DNA of 64,000 nt from Hydrogenophilales bacterium (GTDB lineage: Bacteria > Pseudomonadota > Gammaproteobacteria > Burkholderiales > Thiobacillaceae), in contig JADJCP010000002.1 in NCBI GenBank assembly GCA_016703155.1, forward strand, positions 580,977 through 644,976, in the 5' to 3' direction. Position numbers and translations under genes: made by a program. A model generated the notes under the pieces. It was not told the DNA's origin and did no database searches. It worked only from the letters and a program-made list of their open reading frames with translations. Positions 27,555 through 36,649 of this stretch are shown here, piece by piece; the stretch's first letter is position 1; the number at the start of each line of letters is the position of its first letter.

Positions 27555-28171
27555 GGCTTGATCTCCTCGATGGTCAGGAAGCGGTCGGTTGGGTTCTTCT
27601 GGGTGATGAGCGCCGGCACGGTGTCGAGCCCGAAGCGGCGCACCCCGGCGCCGGCCTGGTCGAAGTAGACCGGCCGCTCCCACTTGCGCATCAGCTCGGC
27701 CGGCGAGCCGTCGACCAGGATCACCTTCAGGGCGTCGCCCTTCTGCTTGACGAGCTTCTCGGCCAGGGCCACCTGGCGTTTGTCATCGCCGGACAGGTAC
27801 AGCAGCGCGCCGGGGAACGGCGCGATGTCGGCCGGATTCACCGTGGTGCCGGCCGCGAAGAGCAGACGGCCGTCGGCGTCGCGGATGTCCTCCGAGAGGG
27901 TGATGCTGGGGTCGAACCGCCGCGCCCTTCCCTTCCTCGCCGGATGCAGGCCCGTGACGGCCGGCGGGTGCTCGAAGTAGCGCTTGCCGCGTTCCTGCGC
28001 CTCGACCCCCAGGCGTTTCCATTCGCCGCTCGCCACCTTTTGCATGGCGATAGCTTGGACCTCGACCAGGAAATCCGGCTCGGCGATGGGGTAGGTTTTG
28101 CCGAAGACGCCCAAGTCGTGTGCCGGGGAAACGCCGGGCAGGAGCAAGAGAAGAACGATCAAGCGGCGCAT
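27551..28171 (-). CDS. traW: TraW, F-type pilus assembly protein
   Basis: This 206-residue periplasmic protein has a signal peptide (about 1-17) and the family landmarks HDLGVFGKTYPIAEPDF near the start of the mature part, VxPPADIAPFPG-like and GDDKRQVALAEK in the middle, and KVILVDGSPAELMRKW towards the end. TraW works with TrbC and TraU in pilus assembly. Length is typical. It ends with an ATGA overlap into traU and begins 1 bp after the signal peptidase gene. Confidence 0.92.
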   Translation of the reverse strand: MRRLIVLLLLLPGVSPAHDLGVFGKTYPIAEPDFLVEVQAIAMQKVASGEWKRLGVEAQERGKRYFEHPPAVTGLHPARKGRARRFDPSITLSEDIRDADGRLLFAAGTTVNPADIAPFPGALLYLSGDDKRQVALAEKLVKQKGDALKVILVDGSPAELMRKWERPVYFDQAGAGVRRFGLDTVPALITQKNPTDRFLTIEEIKP

Positions 28172-28172
28172 G

Positions 28173-28742
28173 TCAGAACACCGGATGGGCGACGCCGATC
28201 ACGGCATCGAACGGCACCAGGCCGCTTTCCCGGTAGCGGGAATCGAACGACGACGGATGTTCGCCCTTGGCGTAGAAATAACCCGGCGGGATTACGCCCG
28301 GTGCAATCGGCGTCAGGCGTTCGCCCTTCCGGGTGGCGGGCATGGCCAGGCCCATGAAACAGGCCCCGACCCATACCGCCCGCCCTTCCAGGCCGATGAC
28401 GTCACCGGGAATACCGGCCACTTCCTTGAAGAAGGTGTGGGATGGCAGACCTCGCATGGTGCCCCGGTATTCGTAGAGCATGAGCTCACCCAGGTGAGGC
28501 AACCGACCGTACTCCACCCTGGCCAGGGTCCAGGGCATCGAGGGGCTCAGGTTCACCCGGTAATGCATGGCCAGCCAGACGGCCAACGGAACGAACAGCA
28601 GCGTGGCCTTCCAGTAGCGCATGGGCAGACGCAGCAGTTCTATCAGCTCTCCGCCGACGCGAGCCCTCCACGAGTGAGGCGCCCGCGTGGCGCCGGAACT
28701 GACTGAGGGTGTGGAGAAGCCGTCATCAAGGCCCCGCGTCAC
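28173..28742 (-). CDS. S26-family conjugative signal peptidase (TrhF/TraF-like)
   Basis: A GTG start at 28742 overlaps the trbI stop (GTGA), giving 189 residues and avoiding the long overlap that an earlier start would need. There is one membrane helix (about 45-60, ATLLFVPLAVWLAM). Next come the S26 signal peptidase motifs: SPSMPWTL with the catalytic serine, FFKEVAGIPGDVI with the general-base lysine, and the closing SFDSRYRESGLVP. Such enzymes (TraF of RP4, TrhF of R27/SXT) mature pilin or other conjugation proteins. It lies between trbI and traW as in SXT-type elements. Confidence 0.88.
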   Translation of the reverse strand: MTRGLDDGFSTPSVSSGATRAPHSWRARVGGELIELLRLPMRYWKATLLFVPLAVWLAMHYRVNLSPSMPWTLARVEYGRLPHLGELMLYEYRGTMRGLPSHTFFKEVAGIPGDVIGLEGRAVWVGACFMGLAMPATRKGERLTPIAPGVIPPGYFYAKGEHPSSFDSRYRESGLVPFDAVIGVAHPVF

Positions 28743-29101
28743 ATCCCGAGCCGGGCGCGTGGAAGCGGCGTCAGGTCGTGTACCTGCGTTGTCTTCGAGA
28801 CTACCGCGTTGCCCATCAGGACGACGCAGCCACACTCTTGCGACAGGCTCGCCAGCACCGCCGGCAGCGCCTTGGCGAAGGCCTGGGCCGCCGCCACCGC
28901 CTTGTTGCGCTCTTCCTCGGTCGCCTTGTCGCTGCCGACGATCTTGGCGAAGGCCTCTTCCTTCTCGCGGTAGACGCTCGCCAGATCGACCACGCCGAAC
29001 ACGGGCCTGCCGGCGTCACGCAAGGTGTCGTAGAGCACGATGCCGCCCAGCACCAGGGTCGAGTTGGCCAGCAGGACCAGCAGCCAGTCGCGCAGGGTCA
29101 T
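28739..29101 (-). CDS. trbI: TrbI, F-type conjugation protein
   Basis: The 120-residue protein has one N-terminal membrane helix (about 6-26, LLVLLANSTLVLGGIVLY), then FGVVDLASVYREKE, a charged helix, and a conserved end with LSQECGCVVLMGNAVV. This matches the TrbI_Ftype family, inner-membrane proteins that affect pilus retraction. It overlaps traC upstream (ATGA) and the signal peptidase gene downstream (GTGA). Confidence 0.85.
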   Translation of the reverse strand: MTLRDWLLVLLANSTLVLGGIVLYDTLRDAGRPVFGVVDLASVYREKEEAFAKIVGSDKATEEERNKAVAAAQAFAKALPAVLASLSQECGCVVLMGNAVVSKTTQVHDLTPLPRARLGM

Positions 29102-31653
29102 GCCGCCCTCCCGCCGCGACGCTCCAGGAGGATCTCGATGGCTTCGTCGAGGGAATGGCCCTGGGCGCGCAACTCGTCGATCGGCGCGTTGTCCTCGTGC
29201 CGGTTCGAGAACATCAGCAGGCTGAACGGATCAATGATGAGGCGCACGATGCCCTCGCCCATGGTGCTGTAGAGGTAGGCCTCGGCGTAGGCGCCCTTTT
29301 CCATGCGCAGCGACGACAGCAGGCGCTTGCGGCCTTCGTCCATGTGCAGCTTGCCTTCCTGGGCCAGCTTCTCGATGGATTCCCGGCGTTGCCGCAGGAC
29401 GATGATGTAGTCGGACAGGGCGAAGGCCGTGTGCAGGGCCTCGCTGGCGTGGTAGTCCTCCACCATGTGGGTGGCGGTGATGAGGGAGCCGCCGTATTTC
29501 CGGGCTCGCCGCGCCGCCTCCTCGATGATGAGCACCAGGGTGGAGTCGCCGGCATTGCCCAGCTGCTGCTTCAGCTCGTCGATCATCAGGAGCTTCTTCC
29601 GGTTTCGGTTGAAGTACATCTCCGAGGTGATTCGGAACAGCAGCACCATCATGATGACCCGGTGCAGGGCCGGCGAGCGCTTGAGCGATTCCAGTTCGAT
29701 GACCAAATGGTCGTTGTCGAACTGGACATTGGCCGGCCCGTCGAAGAACTCGCCGTAGGCACCGCCGGCGGAATACGGCGAGAGCATCACGGATAGGTCG
29801 CGGATGCGGGCGTCCTCGGGTTCACCCTCGTTGAGACAGCCCTTGGCGAAGACGTCGCGGATGTCGGTGATGGTGGTGTCCCGGCCCTTCTCGTTCCAGA
29901 TCCGGGTGATGACCGTACCGATGGCTTGGTATTGGAAGGCCTCCAGGTCGGCGAACGGCGAGGCCATCTTGGCCACCACCGCTTGCAGCATGGCGAAGTC
30001 GTCGGAGAAATCGACCACGTGGGTGAACGGATTGACGCAGTGCCCGGAGCCGGCGTGGATGTCGACGAAGTGGCCGCCGGTCTTCTCGGCGAGTTTCTGG
30101 AAGGATTTGCCCAGGTCGAGCTGCCAGACCTTCGCCCCGGCGCCCAGGTAAGACCAGGCGATCTCGTTCAAGAGCACCGACTTGCCCGAGCCCGGCGTGC
30201 CGATGATGGCGACGGAATAGTTGCCCTCGGGGTTGTCGTAGAAGTCCAGGGCGGTCAGTTGGCCGCGTCGGCCGCCCATGATCAGCATGGGCGTGGGCGT
30301 GCCGCGCCACTCCCCGATCATCGGCGCCAGGGACACCACGTTCTCGTAGCTCTTGGTCGAGGGCAGCTTGAACCGGGTCAGCAGCTTCTGCATGTCCCCG
30401 TGCAGGGTCATCGGCAGCGAGGCCAACAGGATGGTCCGGTGGATGTGGGTCATGTGGCAGAGCTGGAAGCCCTGGTCGCGCCAGATCGATTCGGCCGCCT
30501 TCTCGGCCGTCGAGGCGTACTCCTCCTCGGGGAACAGCAGCAGCGTGTGGTAGGCCTTCACCAGGCCGCCGCCACCGTCGACGACTCGGAGGGCTTCGTC
30601 CCAATCCGCCTTCTTGTCTTGGGAGTCGGGCATCAGCGGCGCCATCTTCGAGACCGCGTTCTGGGTCGCCCGCGCCTGGTTCATCATCACCATGGCCTTG
30701 GTGCCGGACGGGTCCGGGAAATACACGCCCATGGTCAGCAGGAACGGACAGGGATATTGCAGCGAGGACTGGGTCAGATCGCCGATCAGGGCGCCCATGC
30801 GGGCCAGACTGAAGCGTTCGGGGTAGCCCTTCACGGCGTAGGCGCGCATCTCGACCGTGAGGTCGTCGTGCCGGGTATTGGTGAAGCGGATGCCGCGGTT
30901 GTGTTCCAGTTGGACCGTGTCGAAGTCCACCACCTGGGCATTGAGCAGCCGTCCCTCGTCGTAGTTGAGCAACGGCAATTCGGTGTGCAGGCGGTGCGGA
31001 TTGGCGAAGTCGGCGCACCAGTTGACCAGGTCGGAGGCGTCCCAGACACGGGATGGGAAGCCGGCCGCCCGCAGAGTGGTTTCCATGCCGGCGCGGGCAT
31101 TGAGGAATTCGCCGATGCGGGCGCGTTCATTGAAGCGGATCGGCGCCGTCACCGACACCACAAGCCGGTAATCCCTCAGCATGTAGATATTGCCCCGGGT
31201 GAGGGACTGGTGCGCGGCACGGGACAGGTGTTCTACCCGGCGCCGGGCCAGCTTGCGGTAGATGTTCTCGTTACGCACCGGCCGCCCTTCGCGGTCGGAA
31301 CGTTCCTTGATGTCCGGGTCGGCCAGCCGCATGTTCGCGTACTGGGTCAGGCGGCGGTAGATGTGGGGAGTGCCGAACAGGTGGAACTGGATGCCGGTCC
31401 CCACCGGCCAGTTGTGCATGAGGCCTTCCAGGATGTCCGCCATTGACTGGTCGGAGCCGGACTGGGGCGCCAGCTCCAGGCAGAAACCGACCTGATTGCC
31501 CAGGATGAACAACTGGGCCTCTTCATCCCAGCCGCGATAAGGCAGGTAGGAGGAGAATTGCAGCGGGTCGCCGGCATCCACGTCGGCCTTGGGGGCGAAC
31601 AGCCGGGAAAGCCATTCCAGCCAACTGGGCAGGGCCTCGGTCGCGTTGCTCAT
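29098..31653 (-). CDS. traC: TraC, type IV secretion ATPase (VirB4 family)
   Basis: This 851-residue protein is the VirB4-type motor needed for pilus assembly. It has the TraC N-terminal domain (about 20-270) and a C-terminal P-loop NTPase with Walker A IIGTPGSGKSVLL (about residues 483-496) and Walker B KLLMIDELKQQL. Length matches F and SXT TraC (800-875). It lies 15 bp downstream of traV and overlaps trbI by 4 bp. Confidence 0.95.
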   Translation of the reverse strand: MSNATEALPSWLEWLSRLFAPKADVDAGDPLQFSSYLPYRGWDEEAQLFILGNQVGFCLELAPQSGSDQSMADILEGLMHNWPVGTGIQFHLFGTPHIYRRLTQYANMRLADPDIKERSDREGRPVRNENIYRKLARRRVEHLSRAAHQSLTRGNIYMLRDYRLVVSVTAPIRFNERARIGEFLNARAGMETTLRAAGFPSRVWDASDLVNWCADFANPHRLHTELPLLNYDEGRLLNAQVVDFDTVQLEHNRGIRFTNTRHDDLTVEMRAYAVKGYPERFSLARMGALIGDLTQSSLQYPCPFLLTMGVYFPDPSGTKAMVMMNQARATQNAVSKMAPLMPDSQDKKADWDEALRVVDGGGGLVKAYHTLLLFPEEEYASTAEKAAESIWRDQGFQLCHMTHIHRTILLASLPMTLHGDMQKLLTRFKLPSTKSYENVVSLAPMIGEWRGTPTPMLIMGGRRGQLTALDFYDNPEGNYSVAIIGTPGSGKSVLLNEIAWSYLGAGAKVWQLDLGKSFQKLAEKTGGHFVDIHAGSGHCVNPFTHVVDFSDDFAMLQAVVAKMASPFADLEAFQYQAIGTVITRIWNEKGRDTTITDIRDVFAKGCLNEGEPEDARIRDLSVMLSPYSAGGAYGEFFDGPANVQFDNDHLVIELESLKRSPALHRVIMMVLLFRITSEMYFNRNRKKLLMIDELKQQLGNAGDSTLVLIIEEAARRARKYGGSLITATHMVEDYHASEALHTAFALSDYIIVLRQRRESIEKLAQEGKLHMDEGRKRLLSSLRMEKGAYAEAYLYSTMGEGIVRLIIDPFSLLMFSNRHEDNAPIDELRAQGHSLDEAIEILLERRGGRAA

Positions 31654-31668
31654 CGGTCCTCTCCCGGC

Positions 31669-32238
31669 TCAATCGGTGTTGGTGTCGAAGAACGGCTCCG
31701 CCGGCACCTTCGAGCCGGGCAACAGGTTTTTCGGCAGCACGTCCGCCACGTCGGCGGCGACCGACGCTGGTTTGGCCTGGGCGGCCGGCTTGCTCTCCTG
31801 GACCGGCGGCGGCACCAGGGATGCGCCGTAACCCTCGCGGATGCGTTCCCGCACGTGGTCGATGTTCCAGCGGCCGTCATCGAGGCGCATGGCGATCCAG
31901 GCGCCCTCGTGTAGATCGCCGTCGGCATCCTCCCAGGGCGCGATCCAGATACGCATCACGCTGGGTCGGGTGCGGAGCGGCACCGGGCCATTCTCCGCGC
32001 CGGGCGGCACGTGGACGGTGCCGCGCGGCGGCAGTACTGGGCTTTCGGTCTTCGCTTCCGCGTCGTCGGTATTGGCCGGCTTGGCGGACTCCTCGTAGAC
32101 CTGGGACATGGGCTTGCAGGTCACGCCTTCGCCGACCGGGCAGGAGAGTTTTTTCGAGCCATCCAGACCGGATAAACTGCCGGCGCAGCCGACCAGTGTG
32201 GGCAGCAACAGGCACGAAAGAAGATGGCGGTAGTTCAT
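31669..32238 (-). CDS. traV: TraV, outer-membrane core lipoprotein of the type IV secretion system
   Basis: The ATG at 32238 overlaps the dsbC stop (ATGA) and gives 189 residues. A lipobox is visible (LPTLVGC, Cys about 18). The mature part has the TraV pattern SCPVGEGVTCKPMSQVYE with two cysteines, a Pro-rich linker, and a conserved C-terminal section (VMRIWIAPWEDADGDLHEG). TraV (VirB7-like) forms the outer-membrane core with TraK and TraB. A much longer upstream frame was rejected because the lipobox fixes the start. Confidence 0.92.
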   Translation of the reverse strand: MNYRHLLSCLLLPTLVGCAGSLSGLDGSKKLSCPVGEGVTCKPMSQVYEESAKPANTDDAEAKTESPVLPPRGTVHVPPGAENGPVPLRTRPSVMRIWIAPWEDADGDLHEGAWIAMRLDDGRWNIDHVRERIREGYGASLVPPPVQESKPAAQAKPASVAADVADVLPKNLLPGSKVPAEPFFDTNTD

Positions 32239-32966
32239 TTGCTGGCCTCGGTGGCGACAGTGGTGACGGCGGTTTGATCGGGATTCAGCCAGGCGGATAG
32301 CGCAGGTGCTTCCATCGCGCCCATGGAGACGCGCCCGTCCGGCGAGACCAGCGCCGGCGTGGCCCGGATGCCGAAGCGCTTGGCCAAGGCCAGGTTCCGC
32401 TCCAGGACGCTGGCCTGGCAGGTCTCCGGCGCTCGGTCGAGCCGGGTGCCCTTGAGCATCCAGGCAGACCAAGCGCGTTGGCGATCCGGTGTGCACCAAA
32501 TGTCCCTGGCCAAGTCAGACGAGCCCGGTTGCAGTGGCAACAGGATCGTCCGGACCATCAGCGTCGGCATGCCGGCCAGGGTCTGTTCCAGCTTCTTGCA
32601 GTGGCCGCAGGCCGGGTCGGAAAACACGTACACGACCTGGCTACCCCCCCCCTGCTCCAGAACCTGATCCGGCTGGATCAGGGACACATCCAGCCGCGAG
32701 ATGTCACGCAGTCGGTCTTCGGTCAGGTCGCGGTTGCCGGGGAGATCGAAGATCCGCCCGAACAGGAAATACTGCCCGGTGGCGTCGACGTAGACGATCT
32801 TGCGGCCCATCGCGACCTCGAATAGCCCGGCGATCGGCGTCGTCCGCACTGTGTCGACCGGGGTGGATGGGTAGCGCTCCATGAGACGTGTCCTGACGTC
32901 GTCGGCGGTATCGCCGAGGACCGTGAGCGGTAAAGCCGAGAGGGCGAGAAATGCGATGAGCCTCAT
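32235..32966 (-). CDS. dsbC: DsbC-like periplasmic disulfide isomerase
   Basis: The 243-residue protein has a signal peptide (about 1-18), a dimerisation-type N-terminal domain, and a thioredoxin fold with the active site FSDPACGHCKKL (CGHC). The cis-Pro loop (IRATPALV) follows. DsbC homologues sit in the same place (between traB and traC/V) in SXT/R391-type elements and serve the Cys-rich TraN, TraU, TraH and TraV. It overlaps traB by 4 bp (ATGA) and traV by 4 bp. Confidence 0.93.
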   Translation of the reverse strand: MRLIAFLALSALPLTVLGDTADDVRTRLMERYPSTPVDTVRTTPIAGLFEVAMGRKIVYVDATGQYFLFGRIFDLPGNRDLTEDRLRDISRLDVSLIQPDQVLEQGGGSQVVYVFSDPACGHCKKLEQTLAGMPTLMVRTILLPLQPGSSDLARDIWCTPDRQRAWSAWMLKGTRLDRAPETCQASVLERNLALAKRFGIRATPALVSPDGRVSMGAMEAPALSAWLNPDQTAVTTVATEASK

Positions 32967-34339
32967 TCCACCACCCTCCTCGGCCCGTTACGTGGGCCGG
33001 AGCGAATCGCTAGCAGGTCGGGGTCTTCCGGCAAGGGCACGTCCAGGGCCGTGCCCTTGGTAAAGCCGAGGTCCACCAGCCGGCCGGCGTCGATCTCAAT
33101 GATCGGGTGCGTCTTGTCGGCCAGGGAGATGTAGTACTGAGCCAGGCGATCCATGGCGTTGCTCACGCCTTGACCGATCCCGGACTGGTACTCCATGCCG
33201 GGGTCGGGATCGGTCACCACGGTGCCGAGCGCGGTCGTACCGACCGTGGACGATTGGTAGACCACGCCCCGGCCGATGCCCGAGACCACGCCGGCCAAGA
33301 GCGCGTTGGCCAGGATCTGGCCTTGCTTGGTTACCAGCCGGCCCCTCAAGCCCAGCTTGCCGTCTTCGCCGTAGACCGAACCGGAAATGTTCTGCTCCAG
33401 CACGCGGCCGTCATGGCGCACGCAGGAGAGCTTTTCCAGACGGAAATAGGCGCGCTCGGAAGACAAATCGCCGTAGCCGGCGGCCGTGACCAGGCAATCC
33501 TTGACGTTGGCGCGCCAATGGTTGGGCAGCCAGGCCAGGTCTTCGAGACGCATGAACACCGGCAGCGGGCTGGATTGGGCCGCACCCGCCGTTGGTGCAT
33601 CCAGGCCGCCCAGGAGCTTTGCCTTGACCAGGCCGATGGGCAGGAACGACTTGCCGGCTTCGCGTTCCTTGGCCGATGCCCCGGCGACGCCCCCTTTCGA
33701 TGATGGTGCCGTCGTGGGACTGACCGCGGCGCCCGACGCCAGTCCCGGCACCTTGCCGCCAGCACCCGGCACAGGTGCAGTGGCCAGGCTGACGTGACCG
33801 ATGCCCGCCTTGGGCGGTGGAGGTAAAGCAGGCTGGAGCGGCGTGGATGCCTGTGCGCCGACGCCCGTCGGCGGCGTATTGGAGACGGGCGGCGGAATGA
33901 ACTTAGGTACCGGCTGGCCCTGGCCGGGGTTCGAGGGCGTGCCGGGCGGGAAATCGTAGGACTTGGCAGGTGCCGGCCCGGAGGGCTTTGTTTTGGCCTC
34001 GGCCTCCAAGGCCGCGAGCCGGGCCTGGAGTTCCTTGTTCAGGGATTCGCTTTCCTTGACCCGGCCCTTCAAGGTGGAAATGTCGTCGCCGGCCTTGTAC
34101 AGCCAGCGCTGGGCATCGGTGACCACCTCCCCCGGCGCTGTGATGGCCTTGACCGCCACCTTGCCGGGGTCCGTGTTGGCACTCTGGACCTTGGGCTTCT
34201 TGTCGGAAGACAGCAGGAATACGAATCCCGCCCAGAGGGCCAGGACGGCGACCAGGATGACCGCGAACTGGGCATAGCGGGCGTTCTTGAGCCCGCTGAG
34301 GCCGGGTGCCGCGGAGGGCTTGCTCTGGCCGCTACTCAC
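32963..34339 (-). CDS. traB: TraB, type IV secretion core scaffold (VirB10-like)
   Basis: The 458-residue protein has a cytoplasmic start, one membrane helix (about 24-44, FAVILVAVLALWAGFVFLL), a coiled coil (about 80-115), a Pro-rich stretch (about 120-190), and a C-terminal VirB10/TraB beta-barrel domain beginning near 250. TraB spans both membranes and signals energy status across the envelope. Length matches SXT TraB. It overlaps traK by 8 bp. Confidence 0.93.
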   Translation of the reverse strand: MSSGQSKPSAAPGLSGLKNARYAQFAVILVAVLALWAGFVFLLSSDKKPKVQSANTDPGKVAVKAITAPGEVVTDAQRWLYKAGDDISTLKGRVKESESLNKELQARLAALEAEAKTKPSGPAPAKSYDFPPGTPSNPGQGQPVPKFIPPPVSNTPPTGVGAQASTPLQPALPPPPKAGIGHVSLATAPVPGAGGKVPGLASGAAVSPTTAPSSKGGVAGASAKEREAGKSFLPIGLVKAKLLGGLDAPTAGAAQSSPLPVFMRLEDLAWLPNHWRANVKDCLVTAAGYGDLSSERAYFRLEKLSCVRHDGRVLEQNISGSVYGEDGKLGLRGRLVTKQGQILANALLAGVVSGIGRGVVYQSSTVGTTALGTVVTDPDPGMEYQSGIGQGVSNAMDRLAQYYISLADKTHPIIEIDAGRLVDLGFTKGTALDVPLPEDPDLLAIRSGPRNGPRRVVE

Positions 34340-35078
34340 CGGTTTTCTCCCGGATCACATAGACGCGGGTGGATTCGTTCGGCGCCAATTGGGTCTTGGC
34401 GATACCGGTCGCCACCACGCCCGCGTCGAAGAATTCGCGCTCGTCCAGGACCATGGGCGCCGCCGACACATTGGTCAGATCGAACACGGAACCGGCCAGG
34501 CGCCGATGCGTGACCCGACGCATTTCCAGAAAACGTGCTTCCTGCCACAGCCCCACCGATTTGCCGACCGGGACCGCGACATAGCCGGGCGGTGTCATCT
34601 CCCCATTGAGAACCAGCATCATGTTCTTGATCTGCCGCAGCCAGTCCGGCGCCTCGCCGGTCGGCGGCGGCCCCGCCTGACTGCTCGCCTTGGTCAGGCG
34701 ATCGCTCAGGATGACGGTCTCGCTCGGGATGTCGACCGGCGTCAGCAACAGGGTGTAGGTCGCCTTCTCGGTCTTGATGAAGATGTTGATCGGCTTCCTC
34801 GGCACGGCCATGGCCGAGGGCATGACATACAACTCGCCGCTCACGGCGTCCGGGGCCACCATCAGCTCGCCGGCGGTGTTGTCCGGTGAATAGACCGACC
34901 CGAAGACGTCCACGATGGCCAAGCCCTCCACCTTGATCCTGGACGTTTCCTTGAGGGCGATGCGCGCCGTCGCTGTCATGTCCGGCTTGATCTCCAACTT
35001 CTGGAGCGACCAGGCGGGTAATGCGCACAACAGGCCTGCGAGGGCCAGCGCGCTAGAAACTGCCGTCGGTTTCGTCAT
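34332..35078 (-). CDS. traK: TraK, outer-membrane core secretin-like protein (VirB9-like)
   Basis: The ATG at 35078 gives 248 residues with a signal peptide (about 1-23, ending PAWS). The mature part matches TraK: FGSVYSPDNTAGELMVAPD, INIFIKTEKATYTLLLTPVDIPSETV, and the C-terminal VYVIREKTGE. TraK is the VirB9-like piece of the outer-membrane core. An earlier in-frame ATG at 35114 is possible but would overlap traE more and add a polar extension before the signal. Confidence 0.92.
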   Translation of the reverse strand: MTKPTAVSSALALAGLLCALPAWSLQKLEIKPDMTATARIALKETSRIKVEGLAIVDVFGSVYSPDNTAGELMVAPDAVSGELYVMPSAMAVPRKPINIFIKTEKATYTLLLTPVDIPSETVILSDRLTKASSQAGPPPTGEAPDWLRQIKNMMLVLNGEMTPPGYVAVPVGKSVGLWQEARFLEMRRVTHRRLAGSVFDLTNVSAAPMVLDEREFFDAGVVATGIAKTQLAPNESTRVYVIREKTGE

Positions 35079-35670
35079 CGAGCGCGGCATCCGCGAGAGC
35101 GGCTTTGACGTCATCGTTTTTCACCTGCTTGAACTGGATGAGTTGGGCCTTGCCGCCATCGAGGTCGAAGCGGGCCAGGTAGTGACGGATTTCGTTCTTG
35201 ACCGGCGTGCCGTTGATCAGCACCTTGAGCTGACCGGTCAGGACTGCGGCCAGCGCATCCGGCGCGGCGCGGACGGTGCGGATATCGAAGGACGTGGCGG
35301 CGTTGTCGCGCCGGATCTTCTCGGCGTTGACGCGCAGCTTTTGTTGCAGCGCGCCGTGGTAGTCCGGGTGGGCGAGCTTCAGCAGCAGATCGGACTTGTA
35401 CTGGACGTTGTCGGGCGTGACATCGAGGGTCAGGTAGGAAACCCACTGCGCCATTTGATCGATGTATTCGCCGGAGGCGGTGTTGTCGGTGATCCAGAAG
35501 GATTTTTCGATCTTCGGCGGGGTGACGACTGTCCTGGTGGCGCCCATGCCCGCCCAGGCCACCAGCAAGGCCAGGACCAGGGCGGTGACTATCCCTCCGA
35601 GGGTGAGCCACAGAAAACGGTTCTGCCGGATGAGCATCTGCACATCGGCTTCGTAGGCTTCGCGCTTCAT
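35053..35670 (-). CDS. traE: TraE, type IV secretion inner-membrane protein (VirB8-like)
   Basis: The 205-residue protein has one membrane helix near the N-terminus (about 20-42, WLTLGGIVTALVLALLVAW) and a periplasmic TraE/VirB8-like domain with conserved WITDNTASGEYIDQM and WVSYLTLDVTPDNV. It nucleates assembly of the core complex. Length fits F TraE (about 190-205). Its 3' end overlaps the traK start by 26 bp. Confidence 0.92.
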   Translation of the reverse strand: MKREAYEADVQMLIRQNRFLWLTLGGIVTALVLALLVAWAGMGATRTVVTPPKIEKSFWITDNTASGEYIDQMAQWVSYLTLDVTPDNVQYKSDLLLKLAHPDYHGALQQKLRVNAEKIRRDNAATSFDIRTVRAAPDALAAVLTGQLKVLINGTPVKNEIRHYLARFDLDGGKAQLIQFKQVKNDDVKAALADAALDDETDGSF

Positions 35671-35686
35671 GATTGCCCGCCCCCGA

Positions 35687-35986
35687 TCAACCGACCAACT
35701 CGCGGTAGTGCGAGGGCGGGAGGAGGTCGCGTGGAATGAACATGGCCTCCTGGGGCAGCCACCAGAACAGGAAATGCCAGAGGAAACCGGTGTGCCGCAT
35801 CGCTTTCAGCTTGGATATCCGCGAGCAGACGAAATAGCCCGCCACGATGGCGGCGAAGAACGCCCCCATCGTGCCCTTCATGAAACCCAGGCAGAGAAAG
35901 AAGACGAAGGTCCCAGCGACGTCCAGCTCCCAGAGCCCGAGCTTCCAGGGATCGTCCAGTCGCCGAAGGATGCGGCTTCCGTCCAT
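35687..35986 (-). CDS. traL: TraL, type IV secretion membrane protein (VirB3-like)
   Basis: This 99-residue protein shows the TraL pattern: a short start (RILRRLDDPWKLGLWELD), two adjacent membrane helices (about 25-55), and a C-terminal part with HTGFLWHFLFWWLPQEA, as in F and SXT TraL. It begins 3 bp after the pilin gene's stop and precedes traE by 16 bp. Confidence 0.9.
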   Translation of the reverse strand: MDGSRILRRLDDPWKLGLWELDVAGTFVFFLCLGFMKGTMGAFFAAIVAGYFVCSRISKLKAMRHTGFLWHFLFWWLPQEAMFIPRDLLPPSHYRELVG

Positions 35987-35989
35987 GGC

Positions 35990-36361
35990 TCAGATGACCG
36001 CCCCGGCGATGGCGAAAGCGACCGTGAGGCCGACGGCCGCGAAGATGGCCAGGCCCACATAGCCGAGCACCGGCGCGAAGTTGCGCAGCGCTGCCAAGCC
36101 GATCAAGGCCACCAGAAAACCGATGATGATCACCAGGGCCTTCAGGCCGGTGTTCATGTCGGCGAACTGCTGGATCGCGGTCGATACCGGCCCGAGACCG
36201 GTGGCGGCGCCGACGTTGTTCATGTCGAGGTTGATGGCCAGGGCGTTGTTGGTCATACCGGTCAGGCCGACGACACCGCCGACGTACCAGGCGGTGGTCT
36301 TGCGGTCGATGGCGGCCTTGGCTTGGTTCATACGACTCAGGGTGGCGGTGACGAGCTTCAT
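35990..36361 (-). CDS. traA: TraA-like conjugative pilin precursor
   Basis: A 123-residue protein with a long leader (about 1-43) ending in NNALA, the likely cleavage region. The mature part has two hydrophobic helices (about 72-90 and 97-122) and a charged turn, the topology of F-type pilins. It lies directly upstream of traL, the standard position in F-type operons. The ATG overlaps the stop of a small upstream gene (ATGA). An AGGAGAACG ribosome site supports strong translation. Sequence conservation in pilins is low, so the call rests on size, topology and position. Confidence 0.8.
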   Translation of the reverse strand: MKLVTATLSRMNQAKAAIDRKTTAWYVGGVVGLTGMTNNALAINLDMNNVGAATGLGPVSTAIQQFADMNTGLKALVIIIGFLVALIGLAALRNFAPVLGYVGLAIFAAVGLTVAFAIAGAVI

Positions 36362-36649
36362 ACTGCGTTCTCCTTGGAGAGTGGGTGGAAGGAATCGAGA
36401 ACGGTCCGCGCGGCGCGGTCCATGACCCGTGCCGGGAAGCCGTCGATCAGCAAGGCCTCCAGCACGACGGCCGAGGCAACATCCTTGAGATCGAAGCGAA
36501 CCCCGTTCGGGTCGTTGTCATGACCGTATGCGAGCCTTTGCAGCTTCTTCAGCCGATCGAAGGCCTCTTCGGAAACCAGAATGGGCCGAAAGCCTGGGGT
36601 GACCTTCTTGCCAGGAGGCTGGACTCACCGATTTGTCTCTGCGGCCCAT
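36358..36649 (-). pseudogene. small gene of unknown function between transglycosylase and pilin genes, frameshifted
   Basis: An ATG at 36649 overlaps the upstream stop (TGATG), and a TGA at 36358-36360 overlaps the traA start (ATGA), so both ends look like coupled operon junctions. The span is 292 bp, one base more than a whole number of codons. The first frame reads MGRRDKSV, and the second, open to the end, reads QPPGKKVTPGFRPILVSEE, then AFDRLKKLQRLAYGHDN, and VMDRAARTVLDSF. Removing one base near 36615-36628 joins them into about 96 residues. The helix pattern is compatible with a small DNA-binding or accessory protein, but no family was recognised. Either a real mutation or a base-calling error would explain the extra base. 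Confidence 0.6.
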
